A program made the position numbers and the translations under genes. Of a DNA stretch of 64,000 nt, positions 11,230-24,800 are shown piece after piece. The first letter of the stretch is position 1. Every line of letters starts with the position of its first letter. Location: the NCBI GenBank assembly GCA_000469685.2, contig LS997563.1, forward strand, positions 21,274,687 to 21,338,686, read 5' to 3'. The notes under the pieces are model-generated. The model searched no databases. It worked only from the letters and a program-made list of their open reading frames with translations, and had not been told where the DNA came from. The stretch comes from Haemonchus contortus. Its lineage: Eukaryota > Nematoda > Chromadorea > Rhabditida > Trichostrongylidae.

Positions 11230-12863
11230 CTGAAAATTGATCGCGTGGGAATACCACGTTGTTTGTAGAAAAGAAGATAGGCATCATCAGACTGCACGTT
11301 GCATGGAGATTGCTTCGTCACAATCGAGTCGTCAAACAGCCTCCAGTCTTGAACGAAAAACATTATACTCGAGACGTTACATTTCAAAAAACCAAGAAAT
11401 GAACTATGTTCCTCTTTCTGCTACGACTGCAGACAATTTACATTAAAAGATCCAACATGACTCGACCATAGCTTTTTTTCACGACAAAATGGACTGATTA
11501 TTTGAAGTGCCTTGGGTGAAGACGCTAAACCTACATGAGACATCAGCACCTTGAGTTCGCATACTTGTTTATTCTCTACATTATGATGCCTTATGATTGT
11601 AACTATCAGATGCAAATGACGAGATGGTTCAGCACCATGTTCACGCTGCTCGGTTTGGGTAATTAATCGATTTAGTGGTATAACACAGAAGATCAAAACG
11701 TGATCCTTTCACAGAATCTTCAGAAAATTTGAAAGATCATCCAAGGCACCTATACATCCGATCTTGGCATTCTTCCCTTGTGAGATTAAAAACTCATAAC
11801 GCTTCATGAAAGTTTAAGAATTGGGAAGAACAGCCTCCGCCAGGAACGAGGTCAAATCCCCAAAGTAAATGTGACTGAGGTCAAGAATTTATACCTATTC
11901 AAAAACAATTTATAATGTGAAAAAACTGTCAGAAGCTACTGAAAAATTGAGATCAAATCATCGAAAGGAGCGGGGCTTGCACAAAGTTGAGCGATCTAAG
12001 ATCGAACATCCACACATTTGTTCAAGGACGCTCTGACTCTCAGAAAAGTGCTTGGAGGCCGCTGAAGGGAAAATGGTCGAACCCTCATGGTGGGCGGGAC
12101 CAAGGTCACAAATTCACAGTTCTATTCAAAGGCGCGTTAGAACCATAATCATTGCATGACACACCATTCATGAAGTCATCTTCATTACTCATATGAATGA
12201 AGATTACGCGCCTGTCTTTCTATCCTTAACGTATTCCCCATTACTTAAGAAGCACATTCCCTTTCTTTTAATTTAATACTATCAAGTTAAATTCAGCAGT
12301 GAATGAGATCACAATCACCTACCTACAATCGTCTCGGTAGAATCGAATCCAGGTAAACGGCCAATACTTACATAATGACCGAAATAGCTGCTTCCTGAGT
12401 GGCATACCACTCCAGTTAGATCGTACAACTGAAGGAATTACTAGTACGACATCTCTCTTGGTGAACCTGGCTGGGGCACTAAACAGTATTAGATGTCGAA
12501 CGTACGGTGTTCTGCTCCGACGGCGCTGTTTCAGCCAAAAATGGAGACATATCGAGACTCGTGACGGGATAGATGACCCTTCTTTCGTCTTTACTTCTAC
12601 GATGCATTGCTTGGTAGGTTGCTGAATGGGAATTACTTTCTATAACAGAGACCTAAGACTGTACTGGAATTCCCATTCATCACTAGTGTCAATCATGTCA
12701 ACAACAAATAATCACCTGTATACACAAAACGCTTCAATTGTACGATGAGAATGGGTGGAAGTCTAAACAGTTCCAACTTCTTTGTCGCTTCAACATGGTC
12801 ACGACATTTGTTGCAATACCACGACTCTTCAGGCTTCAGTCGTTCAGTTTCAGAAAACATACT
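11230..12863 (-). CDS. USP19-like exons with zinc ribbon, QLKRF and His/Asp boxes
   Basis: Exon 12716-12863 has [15 protein letters not shown] and LIVQLKRF. Exon 12506-12621 has YPVTSLDM. Exon 12323-12428 has the His box, reading [14 protein letters not shown], and joins in phase to 11230-11347 with [10 protein letters not shown] and AYLLFYKQR. The residues after GHY are V-S rather than the usual T-A. A GT just after GHY (GTAAGT) looks like a donor, but reading through to GTAG|GTAGGT gives the correct family alignment and phase. Confidence 0.9.
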
Positions 12864-15800
12864 CTGTGATATAGAAATTAGTAGTGAAAGAACGAGCTTT
12901 TTTCCATAGTTGTAAAGGAAGACGTACCAGCATGTCTTGAAGAGTGGGGTCGCCAGTTATTCCAGAGGAAGACTTTCTCATCTGTTTGGCTATCTGATTA
13001 GTCCTCTCCTCATCGATTTGCTGAAACCAATGTAGAATTACAACCTTCTCATAGAAAGCCGTGTTATGTTGAAAAGTCAGCCTCAATGGCAAAATCTGAG
13101 TAAACACGTTTTACGTCAGAGCAAGACTTTCGAGAATTGTTGTAAATAATGCGAGGAGATAATTTCATTTCGTTTCTCTTCATTCGGTTTACGCATTCAG
13201 CCGCCATATCAGGTGTATTTTTCTTATACCCTTGTTAATGTTTTGCTTGCTCCTTCCTGTTTTTTGTTGTAGCACTCAGTGAAGTCAGTGGACTGCACGG
13301 CTAATTATGGTCAAATCGATCATCAACCTATGAACTTAGATATCCCCTCGATCGGTTTCTGTTCCAACTACAAAAAGGCGTCACACTGAAACCAAGGCCA
13401 GAAAAGGAAGAGTAGATGAGAGTATCTCTAAGAGATGGGGCCCAGAATTCAGCCATATGTGGGATAATACTCATGTACTTTTGGATACAGCAACAAAGCA
13501 ACTTGCTCAGTTGACATGGTTAAGTTTGAACGATGTTGTTTCCAACGCGTTCATGTATTGACTTACTCCTGTGCAATGCAGTTTAATGATCGCTAACATC
13601 GAAGGTTCCCTCCACTTGGTAGTTGCGACCACTCAGTGGTCAGTTTTCATTTACTAACCCCTTTTTCTGAAGGTGAAGTTATTTGGACTAGGGATCGAAT
13701 TTTGAAGCCATGAGGAATTATTTATGGCAATAGATTGGCTTGATTCATCTAAGAGTGGTGACAGTGTAAATGATTAGTACGAAATGTTCTTAATCATACT
13801 GCGTCGTGCTATGGATATGTTTATTCCTCTTGAATTAATCAACAGAAGGTCAGCATAAGCTACCCAAGTATTTGAACTTGCTCTAGAAAGTCAGGTACGG
13901 GCTTTGGGTGAAGGCTATTCTTTCTAAAGCATGAACTGTTTGGAATGCATATCACGCTATCAGCAAAAGCAGACTCAAAAGCTCAGCAAACATAATGCGC
14001 ACTTGGAGAAGATGAAGCTTCCTAAGAGAGGTGAAAAACTCTACTCCCTGCTCAAGGTTAGGTTTCCGAGCAACGAAGGATTGGTGCTTTCTAGCCCCCG
14101 ATAGCAAAGGGTGGTAAGACAAAGCGGAGTTACTTGCCAATCAAAACTGTTTTTTTTCAGAAGCTCATGATTCTATTCCAATTGTCTCTGAACCAAGAAT
14201 TTAACATGCGATTTGTCTCCATGGTTTGACATGAATACTATTATATTTCAGGTCTCCTATGCAAGTGGACGTCTACGACGATGCAAATGTGTGATTATAT
14301 CTTGTCGTGGTGAAGAATTCTATCTATAAAATATGCGGTTCTCTTGCATTCTGTTTAAACTAAGTAAGTCTCATGCGAGGCAAAGTTCGGAGCAAATGGA
14401 AACATAACATTCTTTGAAAACGGTCTGGTCCTAGCCCAAATAGTTACAGGCCGATTGACCTGACGTCCATTCTTGCAAGGACATTCGAAAAGGTTAACGA
14501 GCAGTACTTTCTAAATCAGATAGAAAAGCATGGGATCACTTCTTCTACACATCATGGTTCCTGCTCAGGAGAGTAACTGAAACAGCTCTAATGTGCTGTA
14601 TGAATGAGTGGTCAAACCAACTTAAGAATAGTTAGAAGAACTTAAGAAAGTCAGAAGAATTCTAAAGTGATTTTTGACTTAAGTAAGGCGTCTTACAAAC
14701 GACTGCACAGAGTTCTAATACAAAAGTTGAATAACTTGGATTTTCCCCTATTAGTTGTTAACTGGACCCATGAATTCCTCAGTTCCAGGCACTCGTTGGT
14801 GAAAAGTCCTATCAAATCTCGCTTCCGAGATTTGACGTGAAATCACGTCGGCGAGGAATTGCACGGCGCCCGGCTCCGTTAGAATCGAAACGAAACGTCT
14901 CAAGAGCCTCCCACCGGACAATAAAGGGTTCAGAACAACCGATCACATCCGCACTGTTGCAAGAATCATTGAAGTATAGGGAGAAAAAAGGATGCCGTTA
15001 TGTCGGACGTTCACCGATTTGGAGAAGGCATAGGACACTGCCCATACAGAATCGGTAATTGAAGCCTTAAACAACCACAGTGTTCTATACATAGATATAT
15101 ATAACTAAACCGACGCGTCTACGCAACTTCCATGACATGATCAGTTGTTACCGCATGAGCATTTTTCTACGACTAGTGTGAATGAAAAACGGCGCTCTGA
15201 GGCGAATACCTGTGCATTTTATCCAATTCCCATATAATGTTCTGATATCAAGAGGCGGACGCGTGTTTTTTGCAGTTATCACAACTCCTACAGCGGCAAA
15301 GTAGAAGCTGGCTACGCCTCCCTTTGGAGCTTGAAACAAAGGCCTATTGGCATTATCTCCCAGTGATCTACAGACTGCGTTCATTCATAGGCAATTTTGA
15401 GTAGCAACATGAAAAACAACTCAACGGTGGAAAGAAGCCACTTTCATTCCATCGAAAGTCCTTTCGACAGAATGAAAATGGCTTCTTATCACCGTTGAGT
15501 TGTTATTCGTGCTGCTACCAAAACTTCCGAAAGAAAGAGGGCTGCAATCGAGCAGTGAGTGAATAGTCACTTGAAACAAACATAAACGACTAATTGCGAA
15601 GACTTACATAAAACGAGTGACAAGGGACCTATAAACTTGAAATCAACCTGGAACCACAGGTCACTGTTTCAGTTTGGCTGACGTTCTTTTCATGTACATA
15701 CACAGTTCCACGCTTTTCTCTGATATGGTTTTCAAAAAACACCATCATGTCTCCACTCGAAGGGTTTGAAGGTGTGATTCAAAATAAGCCGCAAACAACA

Positions 15801-18800
15801 ACCCAACCACCGATTTCTCTTTTTAAGGCCACTCTGCAAAATAATTATAATAAAAGTCGAAGCACACTGTGAGCAGGTAAGGATCACCACCATATGACCC
15901 ACACCGTGTGCACACTGCCATTTCGCTTTGTTACTTCCCGGCTCTCCTGACACTTCTCATTTCTTCGTTTCACGGATACATATGATTCCTCTGTTCCGAT
16001 TCGAAAGCACCTATCGCCCAGCTAACAAAGGGTCAATGTAGCTACAGACCGAAAATTGTTGAGCGATAGCGCAAAACCGAGAGGCAGCGTTGTTCACCTT
16101 ACGACTTCCATGCATAGCGCTGTGGTATGAACTCCACTCACCAATGTTCTTCTGTTCTCGACACTCATGAAAGGACGCCCATTGCGAAGGTTATACCAGT
16201 TGATTGAAAGATATGTGCCAGATGGTATATCAAGAGGTTGACCTTAATAAATATCATATCATTTCCGCGAAGTATAAACTGAAATGAGACTCTGAAGGGC
16301 TGAAGGGTATGGAATGTCCCGAACTTGTCTTATCATCGACTATGGTATCACCGAGCACATGCATTTGGTCCACCAACTTGCGAACAAGAAACATTTTGAA
16401 TTCTGATTTCTTGCGTGGTTCTGGCATGACACATTGTCTGCGCGGTGTTTGTGAAGAGGTAGTTGAAGGTGCTGGTGAACTCTAAAAATGTCCATTGCAC
16501 ATAAATACGACAGGTCAAGCATGTGAAGAAGACCGACCGAGGCAGATGCTCGATGAAGTGCAGGAGGAGCACCGGCAACCTTAATACCACCATGAGTTGA
16601 TGAGCTCATGGTAAAGGTCAAGTAATTTAGAAGGCTAGATAATATACCTTCTTCTCTTCCTGGAGAAGCGCTTCTTTCCCTTCACTCCCTTCGCGAGTCG
16701 GAGTTTCATTTTCCTCGTTAGAAGATGACATTTGCGGTGGTTGAAAGATGTCCACCGAAAACCTACAGGCAACAGTATCGCGAAAACATTTTTCAAAGCG
16801 CACAAGGAAGTCTTAATGATTAGATGAACTAAAATTCTGACCAGATATAAGATAATGTTCCTATTCCCTGAAAACTGGCTAAGAGAAATCAGCTTATGTA
16901 GGAGGTTTGAGAAAGTACACAGCTAGAACAGACCTGCATCGCGCCTCCAACACACGAATAAGATGGTGGTATGTCAGTTGACTTTGCGGTAAAGAAACCA
17001 TGAACGGCTGACCAACATAGTCCGCTGTTGTTCTTCTACGGCACTCATCCCGATGTCCACCCGAATTCCAATTTGCCAGTTGACATTCTCTGTAAAGGAT
17101 CACATGTGAAACAAATCCATGATATAAACTGCCTGTTTTTGTGCGCGAGTAGGTCTCTGTTGATATGGAGGTTTCAGGAATCTTCTTCAACTGTGACACA
17201 TGAGTTAACCATTAATACAGAAATTTTAAGGCGAAAACGGATCAGTGCACATGAATGAAACGAAAATGTGGTTGATACCCACTGTTGACTGTCTCCAAAT
17301 ATGTATTAAACAAAAAAAAGCCCGCCTTAAAATATAAATTAAACAGAAAACAAGCAAGAAAACTAATGCTCTGGAACTAGAAAGTTTCCCAAAAGAACTA
17401 ATCAGGTACGAGACCTGTTAACTTTTAATCGTCCACTGAAAAGCAGAAAAATCGGCGTAATCCTGGAAGCGAGCCTGTCGTGGCTAACTGAATCGTGTCG
17501 CACATGCTGCGGGAGAATGATCATCAAATGGTACTGAGCAGTATCCATGAAGTTTTAAAGGAGAGGCTCACTTCTATAGAGCTGGACCCTTTGCACGAAG
17601 TTACCATGAGTTTTAAACGACTGCTCAAACACCGGCTTCATCACTACCCACAAAAACAAGTGTTGTGAACGATGTTCAACTTAACACTCACACCTTCAAA
17701 TGAAGCTGAAATGAGCTCACTTCTAGAGGCTCTTTTCATCCTTCTTCTGCTTTCTACCTCAGCCTATACATATAACCTTCGATTTCTATCTCTAGTGCAC
17801 GCTATAGTATTTAGGTCTTCAAGAGGGGATCTGCACATATTTAGAGACACAGTTCAGGATAATTCTGGATAAGCCAGATTATGAGAAAATGGAAGATAAA
17901 GTGGGAAATAGTGCGATGAAAGCGAAGAAAGTGCGCGAATCGCTGTTTCCAAAAGGATATAGGCTTCGAAAATCGTTAAAAAGGGGACTGGACGAGAATG
18001 AGATCAGAAAAATGGATGGGTGTCCGGACGAGATATACAATGTGTGTCATTGGTACGTGTGTGTGGTCCTGATGCGAATAGCTGACTGCAGTAGGCAACA
18101 ATATCCTTTAAAATCATTCGCTCGCAAGCATAAATTCAAAATTTCATTTCAGCCTCTTGATATAGAAAATTGGATAAAGGATCGCAGCAGCAAAAATAAT
18201 AACAAAGAACAATAGGAGGAGAAGAACATCTCCTAACTACTCGGCGATCAGCTGATTGCGTGCTGATCGCGTGGGTATTGGCGCGAATATTGCATCTGTA
18301 TCGCCTAGACTCTCGTCTCGCACACCATCGGGCGATGGGCGTGGCATCCAGGCGGTCCGGTAGTGGGGCCGCCACTATGCCCTAGCTGCTGAGTTTTGGG
18401 ACCCGACAGCGCCCTTCCTGTTACCCTGGTCAGAAACCATTTTTATCGTGAACTGTGCCTTTAACCCTAATATTCTGCTACCAAGGAACAATGAACCGAA
18501 TTAAATGGATATCAGCTCAGTGACGCCACACTAATGGTTGACAACGCGACGTCTCCGCGATTGATTCGATTAACCCCTAACCTTGTCCTTTAAAAAATGA
18601 ACGATTATCAGGTTAAATAATAGAGCAAAAACAATTATGACGTTTTACATTTTTTCTAGTTACTAACCGTACTATTGAACGTATTCAACTATTCAAAATT
18701 AAAATGCTCACTTGTTGCAGTAGTAGGCGTTATAGCAAGCCTCGCATGCCTTCAATCGTCCAGTAGTTCTACCGCATTCATTACAAGCATAGCGAAGCGT

Positions 18801-21800
18801 CGACGAATACAATTGACGTTGCACAACTAGTAATTCAACTACTGGCTCGTTGCAGTCATTTTGGTCGTAAACTTGGAATCTGCACATTTGAAAAAAAAAA
18901 GACGTCGTTTTACAAAGTTAACGAAAAAAAACTTTATAGAATGATACTCACGCATACAGCACATCCCCGCCACAGATGTCGTTAGCCGGGCTTGTTGGCG
19001 TAAATACTTTTTGTATGCGATGACTGAACACTTCAACGAGACGAAGCTTAACAAAGATTATTGCTAGAAATCAGGAACAACCATATCCTTCTGAACACAT
19101 ACCACTTTGGATGGAACATGGACCAAATCAGAAAGAGCATTCAAAAGGTCAAGGACAGTTCCTTCAGGAGAGTACTGGACAGTCACCTAGGTAAAATTGC
19201 TATTTATTTATCATTAACAGTGACAAATGACACCACAGAATTTAAAAAAGAGCGAGAATCATTCGCGAAAAGATTATATACCTCAATTGGCTTGAGAAGA
19301 GGGTCGAGCGGCCAAAACCACACCGTTGAAGACTTTTTGACTTTCGGAAACGGAACAGGAAGATATACAAATGGATCGAATGTGATGGATACCTATATTA
19401 TGTTCGATGCAAAAAATAATGCTAGGAAAAGAAGTACGAAAAAAATAGAAGAAAACATATACCCGATCACACTTTGGACATTGCAGTCGTGATTTCAGCT
19501 GTCCATGGAAGAGATCAACGAATATAGAATCGTTCCTCAACGTGTGGTTGAACCATGCTTCAGTCGATACCTAAAATACAAGAGCAGCTCATGATTAGTA
19601 ACGGAAAGAATGTTATATCAGCGACCCCCATTCATGTAAAATGCATCCTCTTCACAACCATTGCGCAGTATACCACTACGTATTTCCTTTTTGTTCAAGC
19701 GATTTCAACTTAATATAGCTGTTTTCTAAGGATCTTTTCACCGTTTCAGAAGTACAGCTACACCCCACATATTAAAAAACTCTATTGGAAAAAGGACCAA
19801 AAACGTTAGCAAGCATAAAAAGGTTTTGCAAGCGTTTAGCAGGCATTCCATGAAAAACTAAAAGGAGCACTTGCAATAAGGATTTGAACCTTGATGCCAT
19901 GCCTATGAGTCCACCTCCATACTAACTGCGCCACCGTTGCGCAGGGCGTTCTGCATCTTGATTTGGTTATTTGCCCAATGCAGCGGGACAAACAGGGGCA
20001 AATGATTCCAAAACTTTGTTCCCAGGTTCGTTTCGCAGGTTTGGGAAGCACGTCTGAGATCGGCATTTGAAAACACCAAAAGCAGTATACATCTCCCCTT
20101 GAATTGCTACTGCAACTTAGTATACCCAACATTTAGACTCCTTCCCTAGGTTTATACTCGCCAGTTAATAAGCAGATCACTCACACACGTAATCACACAT
20201 GTTACATCTACTGGAGTAGGTAAGCAATTAGCAATCAACACAATTGAGTGTAAACAGTTTACAAACACGCCTTAGAAATGCGAAGTGCTACTGCTGTCAT
20301 TCGTTCATTACAGTACAACTGTATCGTACCTCAGTATTACAATCTAATCACATAAAATCATAACCTATGCACACATCTCCCTAACGCACCGCTGCTGGAA
20401 AAATTTTACACACAGTCGCTTTACCAACACTCACCACCCTCTTCACAATTGGGAAGTCTCCCTATTTGCAGACAATTGCCACTGTCTTCAAATCAAATCC
20501 AAGCTGTATGAATTCTTTGATTAAGAAGACCGACTTGCATCGGACTTCGTACGTTTTCTTTGCCAGTAAGACAATACTAATAATTTGATTAGAAACATAG
20601 CAATCATACAACGTACGTCAATATCCGATCGTCCGTCCCCCTCTACAGTGGTGGTCATGGGTTTCGACTTCACCCTGTTGAGGTCTTCGTGAAGACCATC
20701 AAGAAGAAATGAAAGGAATTCGTGGGCATCGTGCTGTGCAAAGTTGGCAAATTGTGACGCTTTCTCGGCGACCAACTCCTGGAACGATAGAACCCTTCGA
20801 GTACTAATCAATAATTCACTCAAGCTCTACGTAACCACAGTTTAAAGCTTGCCTTTATTTTAGCCGGTTCAATGGCTCGATGCTGTCGATTCCACATGAG
20901 ACGCATAAACTCAGCAAAAGCGTCCGCAAGCCTTCCCTGAATGTGTTTGCTCATGGTGGACAAAGCTGGAGAAGAGTATAATCTGAGAACAATGGCAACG
21001 TACTCTAAATCCGAGCGGATTATTAGGGTTCACATCCAACTTATAGTGTCTATCCAAAAAATAGGTCTTCAATTCAATGTTGTTAACAAGCATTTGCAGA
21101 GTGGCATTCATAAAGCATGTGTTCCCAATGTTACGCAAACCAGTGAATCCGCTTTGAACGGCTGGCAGGGCTCGATCTTCGAAAGGTTGGACCTGAAGGG
21201 CACGGTTAAGTATAAACTGCTTCTAAACAACAAAGTTACAGTTTTTTTCTCAAGTGCAGAACTTCTTGAATGAGAAGTTAAACAATTAAATTGTTCTAAA
21301 AGGAGAGCAGCCTCTACTACGGCTAGTTGCTCCGTAGAAAATATTAAGTTCATCAAAGAATTTTTGCCCTAAGCTGCTGATCTGTGGCTATTACTGCTTA
21401 TTTAAGAGCGGCACACAAGGTTTCACACAATTTAGAACAAGAGTGACCCAGAGCGATCACGAAAGTTTGGAATTTTAAGAAGGATAAATACAAATTAAAA
21501 TATTGAATAAATGAATAGGAGGACGAATTTGTTGGCAGTTAGCAATAAAAGCATCGCCTCACCATAGCAAGAATTTAGCGCAAATACAGATTAAAGTTTT
21601 GAAAAAGTCAAGAACCTTTGCGGTCCCTTTCGTAAAAATTAACAGTCACACACAACTTTCACGATGTCATTCAGCGTGAATTTTCATTATTATTGCACTG
21701 CATTACAAGAGGGAAATGCTACAGCCACAGTGTCAAATGCACTGTTCAAGATCTCTTCTCGGGAAAAGGTACCCGTCTTCACTGAACTCCCTAGCCAAAA

Positions 21801-24800
21801 TGGAAAAACTCTCATCACATTCATTTCGTACACATTCTTCTTCACACATATTGGAATTCAAAAAAAACCTCTGGTAAATTTTTATTAGACGATGCAAGCT
21901 AAACCAACTACCCCAAAGATCCCAAAACAATGACTTTAAGGTGAAATCTTCTCATCGGCCCTCCTACATAACCAAATGATTCTATTTTTCGAAGAGATAA
22001 ACCACTTGCAAATTCCCATTTTTATGACATTAACGTAATCAGTAGGGAATAAGGCTGTTGTTTCCTTGATTAGCTTGATGATTCTAATTAACCAAGCGTT
22101 TGTTTTTGCGAAAAGATTGTAGGCGCTGTTGCGACTAAATTGGAACAACACAGAGCGAATTTGGTTATAAATCATTTGTAGTTGCAGCACACAGATCATC
22201 TCATTTTTCTCATTTTTTTTGTGGTAACTTAAGCTTGCAAACTATATAAGATCTATTAATTAGTGGCAAAAATTAAAAAAAAAAAACTTTAACTGAACAA
22301 TAAAAATATGAAAGTAGTATGAACCGTTGCTGTAGGTTTGTATCCAGAGTACGATGGTGTGTATCTTGGAGGGTCAACTGGAATCGGAGGCGGCATTCCA
22401 CGGCTGACGGCATTGCTTGGAGAGAATTCAGATCGAGTCATACTCGCCGCAGCTCCAAGTTCTGATCGCGTAGCAACCGACTTGGCGAATTGAGCATAAC
22501 CGGGCGAGACCGCGTCCATCGCAGCTGCACCAGGTCGACCTGAACGTAAAGACACTTCACTGCAAGCGTGTTATAAAAGCAGAACACACATCGAAAGAGG
22601 GCTTCTCACAACTATGTTTTGAAGTTTTATTGCACGCTCATTCTATTCTTGAATTAGCGTAGTTTACATGTCACAAAAACAAAGCCAACTTCTACCAAAT
22701 GAAAGAGCAGGTTCGAATTTTGAAGCTAGGATAAACAAGCATACTAATTCACGAAAACAATGGATACAGATAAGTTGGCAATGTTGGCGATTTTTTCGAA
22801 AAATCGCGGGGGATAAACGACATTTTGTGAATGCAATCACGCTGGAGCAAATGACTTATTTCTTTCGCACCCTTATATTTCATTCTGAAGTCCATCACTG
22901 GTGACTCTTCCATTTCCGCACGCATGCGTTCGCGTTCTTCCCATTCCTTGTACTCTCGGCATTTTTCATCTCGTTCAGCTCTTTCACGTGCTTGTTGATT
23001 CAGTTGGGCCACGTTCACGCTGCTGTAAACGAGTAAACAATATTAAACTGATTATAACTTTGTCATGAGTACCTAGATATATGGCATTTTCACATCTGAT
23101 TATTTCATATGAATATGAAATATATTATGCGTAATTATAATTACTAACCTCAATATTTACCCACACTGAGGCTAGAGAGGCATAATCCCACTACTCTTGC
23201 GCCAAGACAATCAGTATCCGTAAGAAACTAGGAGCATTAATATGGCCGCAATACCTCTCATTGAGTACTGGAGCTACTTAGGAGCCTTTTAATGGAAACG
23301 GGGTGATATAGTAGGAGGACAGAAATTCAAGTATAAGGTACTGAACAGTTCGCACCGTGAATAGCCGCGTGCCTACTGGAGAATAGCCGAGTGATTGAAT
23401 ATTTCAGCAACCATTACTACTGTTAGCAAAGACTTGCCCTTTTTTCTATCTGACAAGGCTGATTTCGAGGTGTTAGCAGATCGAAGCTGAATGTTTTGCG
23501 GATACATTACATTTTCCCTTGCAACCTAGCATCCCTGATACAGAAAAGTAGAACTTTGACTGAACTTGCTCTGGCCCCTCTTCAAATTACGGATATTAAA
23601 TGAGGGGAAAAACCAGCAACATGGAAGTGATGGCAATTCCATCATTAAGAAGTGGTACAACTTAGCATCAGTACCACTTGAGTTCTGTCATCGGCACAAG
23701 AACCAACAAGGTTGCTACATTCTAGTATTTGTGCATGAATGATTGATGATGATGATGATCAATATCCTCAACCAGGCCCTGAGGACATGAAATGAAGTGA
23801 ATCAGCGTCTATAGATAAAAAGACCAATTATAGTATCATAATATAAGACGATATTAATATCTGACGCGATCTTGGAAACCAATTAAATATAGGCAAAATA
23901 ATGGAAAAATCAGTATCTCTTACAATCAGTGCTTCACTGAAAATCAAATGAGATTGTCACCACACAGTGCAGTGAAAGGTTACTCACCGGTAACTTGCGA
24001 TTGCCGACGATGATCTGCTGCGCACAGCGTTGGGCGGAGAACTATTCGATGGAGCAGCTTGGACGCCAACCGTAGCCCCAGGTTGCGGCGCCGCGTTTGC
24101 AATTGCTGACAGAGTATAGCTGGACGGACTATGACCCATAGAAGTGCCGTAGGATCGCGCGCCTGAAAAAAAAAGGTGGAGTTCATGGGTGCACCGACAT
24201 TATCGCGTTGTTGCCATTCTATGTAGTTCTATACAACTTGTTCAACTATATTAACATGCAGATCAAATATGAATAAAAAACAAAAACAGCCGCAAAGGAA
24301 GGCATTACCGTATCGCGGAGGTCGCCTAGCGTTCGCAGACTTTACTATAATATATTTTAATCACAAAAGCCACTTGATCTACTCTAGCAAAAAAAAAACA
24401 CAACTGTATCCTATAACTCACCAAGGGTGGAACCAAGGGTTGTTGTACCTGCTCCAGCCGCGAATGTAGAAGGAGAGAAAGCCGAGCTGCGTGATGCCGC
24501 AGGTCTTAAAAAAACGCTCATATGCAGAGTGATTTTCACTGCTAGTCAATCATCAAATCACTGACGTAGTGTACGGCGATCGCTGGTATCCAGGTGATAC
24601 TGATGACGATCTTGTCAATGCTGTACCATTCGAAGCACTTGTCGTACTTGCACGCGTCAGCGTCATGCTTCCTCAAAAAACTTGCATGAAATCGGTGGAA
24701 AGAAGGTTGTTAAACGCACAATCAATGAATATGAAGCGACTATGATTAAAAGACAATATTTGGGGTTTCGGTTCTTCCGAACTTGTTTTTACCACTAAAG

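Noticed and set aside
15878..15960. Minus frame reading [10 protein letters not shown], like the USP zinc-ribbon block
   Set aside because: The expected Trp-Tyr-Cys and flanking residues are absent, and the true block ([15 protein letters not shown]) is found at 12716-12863 in phase.
19061..19492. A clean 143-codon plus-strand ORF
   Set aside because: It runs antisense over three USP19-like exons (19103-19186, 19282-19392 and part of 19463-19570) whose minus-strand frame matches the family. The plus ORF is a shadow.
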